Assembly: GCF_963675985.1 (NCBI RefSeq)
Contig: NZ_OY780958.1
Span: 1,922,001 to 1,986,000 of the forward strand
DNA from: an uncultured Roseibium sp.
GTDB lineage: Bacteria > Pseudomonadota > Alphaproteobacteria > Rhizobiales > Stappiaceae
Direction of reading: 5' to 3'
DNA length: 64,000 bases
A program made the translations under genes and the position numbers. This document shows, one piece after another, positions 41,965 through 50,738 of this stretch. Under the pieces are notes generated by a model. It saw only the letters and a program-made list of their open reading frames with translations. It was not told the DNA's origin and searched no databases. Within the stretch, counting starts at the first letter, position 1, and each line of letters opens with the position of its first letter.

Positions 41965-43146
41965 ATGGACCAGGACAATTCACTTCTCTGGCAGGGACCG
42001 GTTTGGTTCGCCGGCCGGGCTTCACCGGTGAGCGCAGGTTCCATTCCCGGGCTTACCGACGACATCGACCTGTTGCAGAGTTTTGCGGAAGCAGAAGGCA
42101 TGGACGGCCACCTTCCGAGCGCGGTCATTGTCGATATTTCTTCAGTTCCTGACGCCCACCGAGATCGTTTTTTTGCATGGCTGGACGATCAGGTCACCCG
42201 CCTGCCCACGGATGTCCCGATTGTTTTCCTGAGCAAGCCGGACGACATCCTGCCGAACCGCCCGAAAGCCAATGCCACGATCAACAGAGCCGTGCCGGAC
42301 GACGTTCTGTTCGACGCCATCTGTGCCCATCAGCGTGCCCTGATGCGCTTCGAGGAAGCGCGAATCCGACGCCTCGTCTTCGGTCGCATTCCCGGTTATG
42401 GAGCAGCCCCCCATTACAAAGGGACAAGCGGATTGCTCGTCGTGGGGCTCGGTGGACGCTTTCCCGATCTACAGGAAGCGAGCGGCCGGAAAGTTGAGGT
42501 TATCGGCGCGTTTACCCGGGACATGGCCGAAAACTACCTATCCCAAAGGGCGTTCGATGCCGCAATTCTGGATTCCTCGCTCGATGAAACCCTCGAAAGC
42601 CTGCGGCTGATCCGCATGGATTCCCGCTTTGCCGCCATTCCTGTCCTGGTGGTCACAGACCAACCGGGCGACACCGCCATGCTGTTCAAGGCAGGCGCAA
42701 ATGACGTTCTGACACTCCCTCTGGACGGCTACAATCTGCGCACCCGGCTTGCGACAGCCATCCGCCATGGCAAACGCCGAAGGCTCGCCGACAAGGTACT
42801 GGCGGAAAGCCATCGCTGGCTGACCCAGCAACTGGACAAGGGCGGGCTCAGCCAGAACGACTATCAACGCTATCTGGAGCGTGCGGGACAAGCGCTTGCG
42901 CTGCGAAGGCTCGCGCTTTGCGAGATGAAGCTGCTTCCGGAGAATTTCATCCTTCCGGAACAGACGACCGCACTTGCCGAAAACCTCTATGGCACACTGC
43001 TTTCGGTCGCCGACGCCACCAGCCGCGAAGAGGACCTGGTCTGCGTGGTCAACGACATAGGTCCTGTTGCAGTGCTCAAAAGCCACAGAGGTAAGGGCCG
43101 GCTGCAAGCCCGTATCGAGGCGATCCTCGGACACACGGTCCTTTGA
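41965..43146 (+). CDS. Tandem receiver protein with degenerate GGDEF domain (PleD-like layout)
   Basis: A 393-aa soluble protein. Receiver 1 (about 12-125) keeps an Asp in VIVDIS (D57). Receiver 2 (about 155-268) has AILDSSLD (D203) and VLVVTDQPGD, but the conserved Lys before Pro is Leu (TLPLD). A degenerate diguanylate cyclase-like domain (about 275-393) follows; the GGDEF position reads VNDIG (residues 362-366), in DLVCVVNDIGPVAVL. It therefore looks like PleD without cyclase activity, perhaps a binding partner. Domain assignment by pattern only. Confidence 0.65.
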   Translation: MDQDNSLLWQGPVWFAGRASPVSAGSIPGLTDDIDLLQSFAEAEGMDGHLPSAVIVDISSVPDAHRDRFFAWLDDQVTRLPTDVPIVFLSKPDDILPNRPKANATINRAVPDDVLFDAICAHQRALMRFEEARIRRLVFGRIPGYGAAPHYKGTSGLLVVGLGGRFPDLQEASGRKVEVIGAFTRDMAENYLSQRAFDAAILDSSLDETLESLRLIRMDSRFAAIPVLVVTDQPGDTAMLFKAGANDVLTLPLDGYNLRTRLATAIRHGKRRRLADKVLAESHRWLTQQLDKGGLSQNDYQRYLERAGQALALRRLALCEMKLLPENFILPEQTTALAENLYGTLLSVADATSREEDLVCVVNDIGPVAVLKSHRGKGRLQARIEAILGHTVL

Positions 43147-43231
43147 ACCCCGTTATTCGGAGCAGCGACTGGAACCGCCTGCCGGAAACGCTTATGTTCG
43201 ACAGATTGAATAAGTAGCCGGGAGACGGGAT

Positions 43232-43906
43232 TTGACTGAAGACACACCTATTGCCGTGGACGTGGTGTCAGACGTGATGTGCCCATGGTGCTATATCGGA
43301 AAGCGGCGACTTGAAAGCGCACTTGCCCAGTTGCCGGATATCAAGGTTGCCGTTCGCTGGCATCCCTTCCAACTCGATCCCACTTTGCCGAAGGAAGGCA
43401 AGGACAGGCAGACTTATCTCAACGACAAGTTCGGCGGCCCGGAACGGGCGCAAGGGATCTATCACAAGATCAGCGACGCCGGTCGGCAGGAAGGCATTGA
43501 TTTCGCCTTCGACAAGATCAAGGTTTCGCCGAATACCCTCGACAGTCACCGGCTGATCCTGTGGTCCCGCGCCGACGATCTGCAGGACGAAGTCGTGGAG
43601 CGGCTGTTCAAGGCCTATTTCCAGGACGGAGATGACCTGACGAAGCCTGAGACGCTGGTAAAGATCGCAGATGAAGCCGGGATGCAGTCGGATCTGGTCG
43701 ACCAGCTTCTGGAAACCGATAGCGACCTGGAAAAGACAAAGCAGCAGATCGCCCGCGCTCAGGAACTCGGCGTATCGGGCGTGCCCTGCTTCATTATCGA
43801 CGGCCGGTTCGTAATCGCGGGGGCGGAGAAACCGGAGACGATCGTGGCCGCCATCCGTCATGCGGAAGAAACCCGAACATCCGATCCGGAGGCTGTTTCC
43901 CAATAA
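43232..43906 (+). CDS. DsbA-family thioredoxin-fold oxidoreductase, FrnE-like
   Basis: A 224-aa protein with the active site DVMCPWCYIGKRRLE (CPWC near residues 17-20) and a cis-Pro loop GVSGVPCFII. No signal peptide is present, so it is cytoplasmic, unlike DsbA proper; FrnE-type proteins act in dithiol exchange under oxidative stress. The start is TTG at 43232, the only candidate consistent with the family N-terminus. GGGAG lies upstream. Terminator follows immediately. Confidence 0.9.
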   Translation: MTEDTPIAVDVVSDVMCPWCYIGKRRLESALAQLPDIKVAVRWHPFQLDPTLPKEGKDRQTYLNDKFGGPERAQGIYHKISDAGRQEGIDFAFDKIKVSPNTLDSHRLILWSRADDLQDEVVERLFKAYFQDGDDLTKPETLVKIADEAGMQSDLVDQLLETDSDLEKTKQQIARAQELGVSGVPCFIIDGRFVIAGAEKPETIVAAIRHAEETRTSDPEAVSQ

Positions 43907-43927
43907 CGGCAACGAGGTTAAACGAAA

Positions 43928-43960
43928 AAGCCCCGCCGATTGGCGGGGCTTTGGTTTTTT
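43928..43960. terminator. Intrinsic terminator between the DsbA-like gene and eno
   Basis: AAGCCCCGCC (43928-43937) and GGCGGGGCTT (43942-43951) form a 10-bp GC-rich stem with a four-base loop, followed by TGGTTTTTT; an A-tract precedes it. It serves both convergent genes. Confidence 0.9.
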
Positions 43961-43980
43961 GAGATATGCAGCGGCCCGGA

Positions 43981-45255
43981 TCAGGCTTTCAGGATCGACC
44001 GGCCGGCATAGACAGCCTGCGGCCCCAGTTCTTCCTCAATCCGGATCAGCTGATTGTACTTCGCCAACCGGTCGGAACGTGCGAGCGAGCCGGTCTTGAT
44101 CTGACCGCAGTTGGTGGCAACGGCAAGGTCGGCGATGGTTGCGTCTTCCGTTTCACCGGACCGGTGCGACATGACTGCCGTATAGGATGCCTTGTGGGCC
44201 GTTTCCACGGCATCGAGGGTTTCCGAGAGGGTGCCGATCTGGTTGACCTTCACCAGGATAGAGTTGGCTACGCCTTTTTCAATGCCCTGGCGCAGACGTG
44301 CGGAGTTGGTCACGAACAGATCGTCGCCAACGAGCTGGCATTTGGAGCCGAACAGGTCCGTTGCAGCTTTCCAGCCATCCCAATCGTCTTCAGCGAGCCC
44401 GTCTTCGATGGAAATGATCGGGTAACGGGAAACTAGGTTTTCCAGATATTTGGCCATTTCTTCCGGCGACAGGGACTTGCCCTCGCCTTCGAGCTCATAC
44501 TTGCCGTCCTTGAAGAACTCGGTGGAAGCTGCGTCGAGGGCGAGATAGATGTCTTCGCCCGGCTTGTAGCCGGCGCTTTCGATCGCCTTCATCACGAAGC
44601 CGATGGCCGCATCGGTGGATTCCAGGTTCGGCGCAAAGCCACCCTCGTCGCCCACGTTGGTGTTGTGGCCGGCAGAAGCCAGAGCCTTTTTCAGCGTGTG
44701 GAAGACTTCCGCCCCCATGCGCACCGCATCGCCGAGCGTATCGGCGCCGACGGGCATGATCATGAATTCCTGGAAATCGATCGGGTTATCGGCATGGGCG
44801 CCGCCGTTGATGATGTTCATCATCGGAACCGGCAGGGTCCGGGCCGACGTGCCGCCGACATAACGATAGAGCGGCAGGCCGGAGGCCTGGGCGGCTGCGC
44901 GGGAAACAGCCAGGGAAACGCCCAGGATCGCATTGGCGCCGAGGCGCGCCTTGTTCGGCGTCCCGTCCAGATCGATCATTGCGCTGTCTATCTTGAGCTG
45001 GTCTTCCGCATCGAGACCACCGATGGTGTCGAAGATATCACCGTTGACGTTATCGACCGCCTTCAGAACGCCCTTGCCGAGATAGCGTTCGCCGCCATCG
45101 CGCAATTCGACAGCTTCATGGGCACCGGTGGAGGCCCCGGAGGGAACCGCGGCGCGGCCGAAGGACCCGTCTTCAAGAAACACATCCACTTCCACGGTCG
45201 GGTTGCCGCGGCTGTCGAGAATCTCACGCGCCGTAATATCGACGATTGCGGTCAT
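43981..45255 (-). CDS. eno: Enolase
   Basis: Interconverts 2-phosphoglycerate and phosphoenolpyruvate. The 424-aa protein has ITAREILDSRGNPTVEVDV at the N-terminus, SGASTGAHEAVELRDG, the catalytic Glu/Lys regions (NVGDEGGFAPN, VKVNQIGTL) and the enolase signature SHRSGETEDATIADLAV. Magnesium ligand segments are intact. PEP from this enzyme is a substrate of the neighbouring KdsA. The genes are co-directional with a 152-bp gap. Confidence 0.98.
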   Translation of the reverse strand: MTAIVDITAREILDSRGNPTVEVDVFLEDGSFGRAAVPSGASTGAHEAVELRDGGERYLGKGVLKAVDNVNGDIFDTIGGLDAEDQLKIDSAMIDLDGTPNKARLGANAILGVSLAVSRAAAQASGLPLYRYVGGTSARTLPVPMMNIINGGAHADNPIDFQEFMIMPVGADTLGDAVRMGAEVFHTLKKALASAGHNTNVGDEGGFAPNLESTDAAIGFVMKAIESAGYKPGEDIYLALDAASTEFFKDGKYELEGEGKSLSPEEMAKYLENLVSRYPIISIEDGLAEDDWDGWKAATDLFGSKCQLVGDDLFVTNSARLRQGIEKGVANSILVKVNQIGTLSETLDAVETAHKASYTAVMSHRSGETEDATIADLAVATNCGQIKTGSLARSDRLAKYNQLIRIEEELGPQAVYAGRSILKA

Positions 45256-45407
45256 CGCAATACTCCTTGTTTCGTATCGTAGTGCGGCAGGCCGGTGGTC
45301 CGGCGCCGATCTCGTTTGTCACCGGATCGGCCGCTTGCCTCAGTGCAGAGACCGAACCGCCCGGACAGGAAAAAGGCCAGGCAAACGCCCGGCCCGGATG
45401 ATCTAAC

Positions 45408-46250
45408 TCAGTTCGTAGCCGGCTTTACGACCGCATCAAGCGCCTTGAGTTGCGCAAGCAACGCGCCAAGATCCTTAAGCGGCACCATGTTCGGCCCGTC
45501 GGATGAAATCGTGTTGTCCGGATCCGGATGGGTTTCGACGAAAAGCCCGCCGACCCCGACCGCCACGGCTGCCCTTGCCAGAACGGCCACCATGCGGCGG
45601 TCACCACCCGAGGAGCCACCAAGGCCGCCGGGTTGCTGGACCGAATGGGTTGCATCGAAAATCACAGGCGCGCCGGTTTCGGCCATGATCGGCAAGGCGC
45701 GGAAGTCGCTAACGAGCGTGTTATAGCCGAAGCTGACACCACGCTCGGTCAACAGGACATTCTGGTTGCCGGTTTCAACAATCTTCATCAGGACGTTTTT
45801 CATGTCCCAAGGAGCAAGGAACTGGCCTTTCTTGACGTTGATGATCGCGCCGGTTTTCGCGGCCGCGACAAGAAGGTCCGTCTGACGGCAAAGAAAGGCC
45901 GGAATCTGCAGGACATCCACGACTTCTGCGACCGGCACGCACTGATCCTCGGAATGGATATCGGTCAGGACGGGCATGCCGTAGGTTTCCCGGATCTCCG
46001 CAAAGGCCGGCAGCGCATCCTTCAAGCCGACGCCGCGCGTGGCCGCAAGAGACGTGCGGTTCGCCTTGTCGAACGAGGCCTTGAACACGACCGGAATATC
46101 ATGCGCCCCCGCAATTTCCTTGACGGCTGCGGCGCATTCAAGAACATGCGCGCGGCTTTCCATCTGGCATGGACCGGCAATCAGGCTGAATGGAGACGTA
46201 TTGCTGAAGCAAACGTCGCCGACCCGGACTTCAGTGTTCGGCTGGGACAT
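45408..46250 (-). CDS. kdsA: 3-deoxy-8-phosphooctulonate synthase (KDO-8-P synthase)
   Basis: Condenses arabinose 5-phosphate with PEP to give KDO 8-phosphate for the LPS inner core. The 280-aa TIM barrel shows FSLIAGPCQMES, FKASFDKANRTS, TDIHSEDQC and the DATHSVQQPGG segment, all KdsA marks. The Asn in DKANRT versus Cys elsewhere marks metal-dependence classes, which I cannot settle. Upstream of eno; the pairing is common in alphaproteobacteria. Confidence 0.97.
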   Translation of the reverse strand: MSQPNTEVRVGDVCFSNTSPFSLIAGPCQMESRAHVLECAAAVKEIAGAHDIPVVFKASFDKANRTSLAATRGVGLKDALPAFAEIRETYGMPVLTDIHSEDQCVPVAEVVDVLQIPAFLCRQTDLLVAAAKTGAIINVKKGQFLAPWDMKNVLMKIVETGNQNVLLTERGVSFGYNTLVSDFRALPIMAETGAPVIFDATHSVQQPGGLGGSSGGDRRMVAVLARAAVAVGVGGLFVETHPDPDNTISSDGPNMVPLKDLGALLAQLKALDAVVKPATN

Positions 46251-46602
46251 GGAACTTCCTAAGGGTCAGTGGGCAGGCCCCGGTGGGCCGTTTATAAGGC
46301 GTCCGTTCCATAGCGTTCTTTTTCCATGGCTGCAATATGGGCGGACGACAGTTCCAGAAGTAACCAATCTTGCGAAGTTCACACCGGCAGCGGTTTGACC
46401 TCTCGCGTGACATGGTGGAACAATGTATCTTGGATCGCGCGCGGTGGCACTTCGAAGAGAGTTCACGTCATGGTAATTTTGCGTTTGTATTTGGCTGTTC
46501 GAAACGTGTCGGATACCAGCGTTTGGGCACACCTCCTGAATACGGTTTTTATTTGCAATTTATCCTTTCTCATTTTGAACAAAACTCCCGGAAAGAGACA
46601 AA
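46251..46602. promoter_or_regulatory. Divergent region between kdsA and galU
   Basis: 352 bp without a supported gene; short frames inside lack family character. The region immediately before galU (46540-46600) is AT-rich with CCGGAAAGAGACAAA just before the ATG, providing a GGAAAGAG ribosome-binding site. It must hold both promoters, but I could not assign exact boxes. Confidence 0.45.
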
Positions 46603-47496
46603 ATGACCTCAAAAATTAGGAAAGCAGTTCTTCCCGTGGCCGGTCTTGGGACGCGCTTTCTGCCTGCGACCAAGGCGGTGCCGAAGGAAATGCTGACGAT
46701 CGTCGATCGGCCCATCATCCAATACGTGGTGGAAGAAGCGCGTGCGGCGGGTATCGAACACATCGTCTTCGTGACCGGACGCAACAAGCATGTGATCGCG
46801 GACCATTTCGACCGTGCTTATGAACTTGAAGACACGCTCAAGAGCCGGAACAAGACCGAAGCGCTCCAGCTCCTGGAAAAACTTCGCCCGGCTGCCGGTT
46901 CAACCAGCTTCACCCGGCAGCAGGATCCGCAAGGGCTCGGTCACGCCATCTGGTGCGCCCGGGACATCATCGGCCCCGAGCCGTTCGCCATTCTTTTGCC
47001 AGACGTGATCATCAAGTCCCAGACGAGCTGTCTCAAGCAGATGGTCGATGTCTACGAGGAAACCGGCGGCAACATCATTGCCGTTGAGGAAGTTCCCGAA
47101 GACCAGACCCACAAGTACGGAATCGTGGAACACTCGGAGAAGCTTTCCGAACGGGCCAGCAGAATTAAGGGAATGGTGGAAAAGCCTGCTCCTGGAACCG
47201 CCCCCACCAACCTCATGATCACCGGACGCTATATCCTGCAGCCAGAGATCTTCAATCTCCTCAGCCATCAGGAAAAAGGCGCCGGTGGCGAGATCCAGCT
47301 GACCGACAGCATGCTTGCCCTGATGGAATCCCAGCCCTTCACCTCACTCAGATTCGAAGGCCGAAGCTACGATTGCGGTTCCAAGGCCGGGTTCCTCAGC
47401 GCAAACATCGCCTATGCGCTGGAGCAGCCGGATCTGGCTGCCGAATTGGTTCCGCTTCTCGGCGACCTGATCAACAAACGCGACGCGGCCGAATAA
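46603..47496 (+). CDS. galU: UTP-glucose-1-phosphate uridylyltransferase
   Basis: Makes UDP-glucose for polysaccharides and LPS. The 297-aa protein starts with RKAVLPVAGLGTRFLPATKA then VPKEMLTIVDRP, followed by VFVTGRNKHVIADHFD, PQGLGHAIWCA and the LLPDVII segment, and ends with YDCGSKAGFL. All GalU motifs are intact. Ribosome-binding site upstream. A UDP-sugar dehydrogenase gene follows at 130 bp and uses a related nucleotide-sugar pool. Confidence 0.97.
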   Translation: MTSKIRKAVLPVAGLGTRFLPATKAVPKEMLTIVDRPIIQYVVEEARAAGIEHIVFVTGRNKHVIADHFDRAYELEDTLKSRNKTEALQLLEKLRPAAGSTSFTRQQDPQGLGHAIWCARDIIGPEPFAILLPDVIIKSQTSCLKQMVDVYEETGGNIIAVEEVPEDQTHKYGIVEHSEKLSERASRIKGMVEKPAPGTAPTNLMITGRYILQPEIFNLLSHQEKGAGGEIQLTDSMLALMESQPFTSLRFEGRSYDCGSKAGFLSANIAYALEQPDLAAELVPLLGDLINKRDAAE

Positions 47497-47625
47497 TCCG
47501 AGCGGCGGTCTGGCGACCGGCGTTATTGCTCTTGCAAGGGCAAGACCTTACCGACTAGGACTGGGCCGGCGCTCCGTAAAGGGGCAGCCGGCCCTTTCCT
47601 TTGGCTCCTACACCCGGACACGCAG

Positions 47626-48930
47626 ATGACTTCCGCCACACCCATTTCCCGTAAAGTCGCCGTCATCGGTCTTGGGTATGTCGGACTTCCGGTCGCCGTC
47701 GCGTTTGCGGGAGCCGGACACCGGGTTACCGGCTTCGATATCAAGACCGACCGGCTGGACGACCTTCGCGACGGTCATGACGTGACGTCTTCCGTCACCT
47801 CTGAGGAATTGCGGCAACCAGGCCTGACCTTCACCGCTAACGCTCGAGATCTTGCGGATTGCGAGATCTTTGTCGTGGCCGTTCCGACGCCGATCGACCG
47901 CGCAAAACGCCCGGATCTGAGGCCCTTTGAAAATGCGGCCCGGACCGTCGGCTCGGTCATGCGCAAGGGCGCGATCGTCGTTTTTGAATCGACAGTGTTT
48001 CCCGGTGCCACGGAAGATATCGCGGTCCCGATCCTGGAAGAGGCATCCGGACTGGTCTTCGGCCGGGATTTCGAGGTCGGTTATTCACCTGAGCGGATCA
48101 ACCCCGGCGATACGGTTCACCGATTTTCCGATATCATGAAGATCGTATCGGCCAGTTCCGAGGTCGCGACAGACGCACTCTGCGATTTCTACGGCTCCGT
48201 CGTCACAGCGGGTATTCACCGTTCTCCCTCCATCAAGGTGGCGGAAGCCGCCAAGGTCATCGAAAACACCCAGCGGGATCTCAACATCGCGCTGATGAAC
48301 GAACTCGCTGTCCTGTTTCATGCGATGGACATCGATACACGGGATGTTCTGGCCGGTTCGGCGACGAAATGGAACTTCCTGCCGTTCCAGCCGGGGCTTG
48401 TCGGCGGGCACTGCATTGGGGTCGATCCCTATTATCTCACCCATAAGGCCCATGAAATCGGCCTCACGCCGCAGGTCATCCTGGCCGGCCGCGGCACCAA
48501 CGAGGCCATGCCTGCCTTCATTGCCGGAAAGATCATCCAGGCCTGCGTCAGGCTCGGGCGCAAAATGCCGCCGAAAATCGCGGTTCTAGGGCTCACTTAC
48601 AAGGCCAATGTGCCGGACACGCGTAATTCCAAGGTGGTCGACCTTATCCGGGAACTCTCCGATTTCGGCGCCGATGTCCGGGTTCATGACCCCCTTGCGC
48701 TGAGAGACGAGGTCGAGGCGGAATACGGGCTCCAGCTGTCTTCGCTTGAAGACCTTTCCGGATCGGATGCCGTGATCCTCGCGGTTCCGCATGCCGCGTT
48801 TTTTCAAAATGATGACGCCTGGCCGTTCATCCTGCCGCTCCTAGGCAGCGGCGCGACCCTGGTGGCCGACCTGCCGGCACGGCTTTCCCGCTCCAAAAAG
48901 CCCGAAGAGGTCAGACTCTGGCGGCTGTGA
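47626..48930 (+). CDS. UDP-sugar 6-dehydrogenase (TviB/WbpA/WbpO-like)
   Basis: A 434-aa NAD-dependent nucleotide-sugar dehydrogenase that oxidises C6 of a UDP-hexose, often UDP-GlcNAc or UDP-GalNAc, to the uronic acid. N-terminal Rossmann VAVIGLGYVGLPVAVAF, then VAVPTPID, YSPERINPGD, KVIENTQRDLNIALMNE and the catalytic Cys in VGGHCIGVDPYYL. Its similarity to TviB is stronger than to UDP-glucose dehydrogenase (Ugd). Supplies an acidic sugar for surface polysaccharide; the exact substrate is uncertain. Confidence 0.88.
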   Translation: MTSATPISRKVAVIGLGYVGLPVAVAFAGAGHRVTGFDIKTDRLDDLRDGHDVTSSVTSEELRQPGLTFTANARDLADCEIFVVAVPTPIDRAKRPDLRPFENAARTVGSVMRKGAIVVFESTVFPGATEDIAVPILEEASGLVFGRDFEVGYSPERINPGDTVHRFSDIMKIVSASSEVATDALCDFYGSVVTAGIHRSPSIKVAEAAKVIENTQRDLNIALMNELAVLFHAMDIDTRDVLAGSATKWNFLPFQPGLVGGHCIGVDPYYLTHKAHEIGLTPQVILAGRGTNEAMPAFIAGKIIQACVRLGRKMPPKIAVLGLTYKANVPDTRNSKVVDLIRELSDFGADVRVHDPLALRDEVEAEYGLQLSSLEDLSGSDAVILAVPHAAFFQNDDAWPFILPLLGSGATLVADLPARLSRSKKPEEVRLWRL

Positions 48931-49105
48931 TGCTTCCGGTAGCAGCCGGCACCGAAACCACGGCGAAATCTCCCGTCTTTTCAACGGGTTCTCCGGCGAA
49001 ACAAATTCCTGCAATTTTTTAAGCAGCTTGCATATTTTAACAACGAGGCAAAGTTCCGAATCTCACCTATACTGACCAAATACCAACAACAAGGAAGGAC
49101 CGGTC

Positions 49106-49543
49106 ATGCGGGTTTCAGTCTTTGTCAGTGTTTGGGTTGTTTTAGCAGCAGTACTCCTTTCCGGCCGAACCTCGGCCGAAGCGCAGGCGGTCGCGCCTGC
49201 CAGCGCCGTCTTTCACAAAATCATCAAGGACCAGATGAAGGCATTCGCGGCCGGCGATGCGACTACCGCCTTCTCCTATGCAACGACCGCGCTTCAGCAG
49301 CGCTTTCAAACGCCCGCAATCTACCTGGATGCGGTCAAACGAAGCTATCGCCCGGTTTACAGTCCCCGGGACATTACCTTCGGAACGTCCAAAGTGACCA
49401 GCAAAGGTCCGGTCCAGGAAGTCTATCTCACCGGACCGGATGGCGATGACTGGCTCGCGCTTTACAGTTTCGAACAGCAGGAAGACGGAAGCTGGAGGAT
49501 TTCCGGCTGCTATCTGACCAAGTCCATCGGCTATCCGGCATAA
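49106..49543 (+). CDS. DUF4864 secreted NTF2-like protein
   Basis: A 145-aa protein with a signal peptide (hydrophobic 5-20, cleaved near TSAEAQA) and one compact domain. IIKDQMKAFAAGDATTAFSYA, the VYSPRDITFG segment and QQEDGSWRISGCYL match DUF4864, small periplasmic or secreted proteins of unknown function in alphaproteobacteria. It stands alone with its own 175-bp upstream region and is convergent with tgt. Confidence 0.78.
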   Translation: MRVSVFVSVWVVLAAVLLSGRTSAEAQAVAPASAVFHKIIKDQMKAFAAGDATTAFSYATTALQQRFQTPAIYLDAVKRSYRPVYSPRDITFGTSKVTSKGPVQEVYLTGPDGDDWLALYSFEQQEDGSWRISGCYLTKSIGYPA

Positions 49544-49577
49544 GAGCCCCGCAGGAAGGATCTACTCGTCCCGGTTT

Positions 49578-50738
49578 TCAGAGCGCGGCGATGTCGCCCC
49601 GCGCCCAGTCCGCCTTGGTCTTTTGACGGAACTCCTCGAAGGTCCCCGCCTCGATGGCGTCACGCATCCCCTGCATCAGCGACTGGTAATAAGCCAGATT
49701 GTTCCAGGTAAGTAGCATGCCTGCCAAACCCTCGCCGGCGCGAACGAGGTGATGCAGATAGGCCCGCGAATAGGTGCTTGTCGCCGGGCAGTCACTCGCC
49801 TCGTCGAGCGGACGCGGGTCGTCCGCATGGCGGGCGTTCTTCAGGTTGACCTTGCCGAATCGGGTATAGGCCAGGCCGTGGCGGCCGGCGCGGGTCGGCA
49901 TGACGCAGTCGAACTGATCGATGCCGCGCGCCACGCTTTCCAGGATATCGTCCGGGGTGCCGACCCCCATCAGGTAGCGCGGCTTGTCGACCGGAAGGGC
50001 CGGGTTGGTGATATCCAGCATGCGCAGCATGACGTCCTGCGGCTCGCCGACGGCAAGGCCGCCGACCGAATAGCCTTCGAACGGCATTTTCGACAGCTCT
50101 TGGGCGGACCGGATGCGCAAATCCTCCACATCGCCGCCTTGGACAATGCCGTAAAGCCCCTGCCCCTTTGCCGGGCCTTCCATCTTTTCGAACTGGGTGC
50201 GCGATCGCTCCGCCCAACGAAGCGACAACTCCATGGCGCGCTCGACTTCCTCGCGCGGGGCCGGCAAACGGATACACTCGTCCAGCTGCATCTGGATATC
50301 GGAACCGAGCAAGCCCTGGATTTCCACGGACCGTTCCGGTGTCAGATGATACTTCTGTCCGTCGATATGGCTCTGAAACCGGACACCGGTCTCGTCCAGC
50401 TTGCGCAATTGGGCAAGCGACATGACCTGGAAACCGCCGCTGTCCGTCAGGATCGTGTGCGGCCAGTTCATGAAGGTGTGCAGGCCGCCGAGACGATCGA
50501 CCCGTTCGGCCGTCGGACGCAGCATCAGATGATAGGTATTGCCGAGCACAACATCCGAGCCGAGGTCCCGAACCTGGTCCGGATACATCGCCTTGACCGT
50601 GGCCTGGGTGCCTACCGGCATGAAGGCAGGCGTGCGCACGACCCCATGCTGCGTCGTGATTTCACCCCGCCTCGCGAGGCCGTCGGTCTTCAGAAGCTTG
50701 AAGGCAAATCGGTTTCCGGTGTTCCCCGACATCGTCAT
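49578..50738 (-). CDS. tgt: Queuine tRNA-ribosyltransferase
   Basis: Exchanges guanine-34 for preQ1 in tRNAs with GUN anticodons. The 386-aa TIM barrel has TPAFMPVGTQATVKAMYP, LTDSGGFQVMSLAQLRK (nucleophile region), GGLAVGEPQDVM and the YLMGVGTPDDI segment. The usual zinc motif CxCxxC near residue 316 reads SDCPATST, so only one of the three cysteines remains; the YSRAYLHHLVR segment persists. It overlaps queA by 4 bp. MSGNTG at 50732 is an alternative start. Confidence 0.95.
   Translation of the reverse strand: MTMSGNTGNRFAFKLLKTDGLARRGEITTQHGVVRTPAFMPVGTQATVKAMYPDQVRDLGSDVVLGNTYHLMLRPTAERVDRLGGLHTFMNWPHTILTDSGGFQVMSLAQLRKLDETGVRFQSHIDGQKYHLTPERSVEIQGLLGSDIQMQLDECIRLPAPREEVERAMELSLRWAERSRTQFEKMEGPAKGQGLYGIVQGGDVEDLRIRSAQELSKMPFEGYSVGGLAVGEPQDVMLRMLDITNPALPVDKPRYLMGVGTPDDILESVARGIDQFDCVMPTRAGRHGLAYTRFGKVNLKNARHADDPRPLDEASDCPATSTYSRAYLHHLVRAGEGLAGMLLTWNNLAYYQSLMQGMRDAIEAGTFEEFRQKTKADWARGDIAAL

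Noticed and set aside
47520..47605. Possible terminator after galU (AAAGGG...CCCTTT)
   Set aside because: The stem is short and interrupted, with no U-run on either strand, so I do not list it as a terminator.
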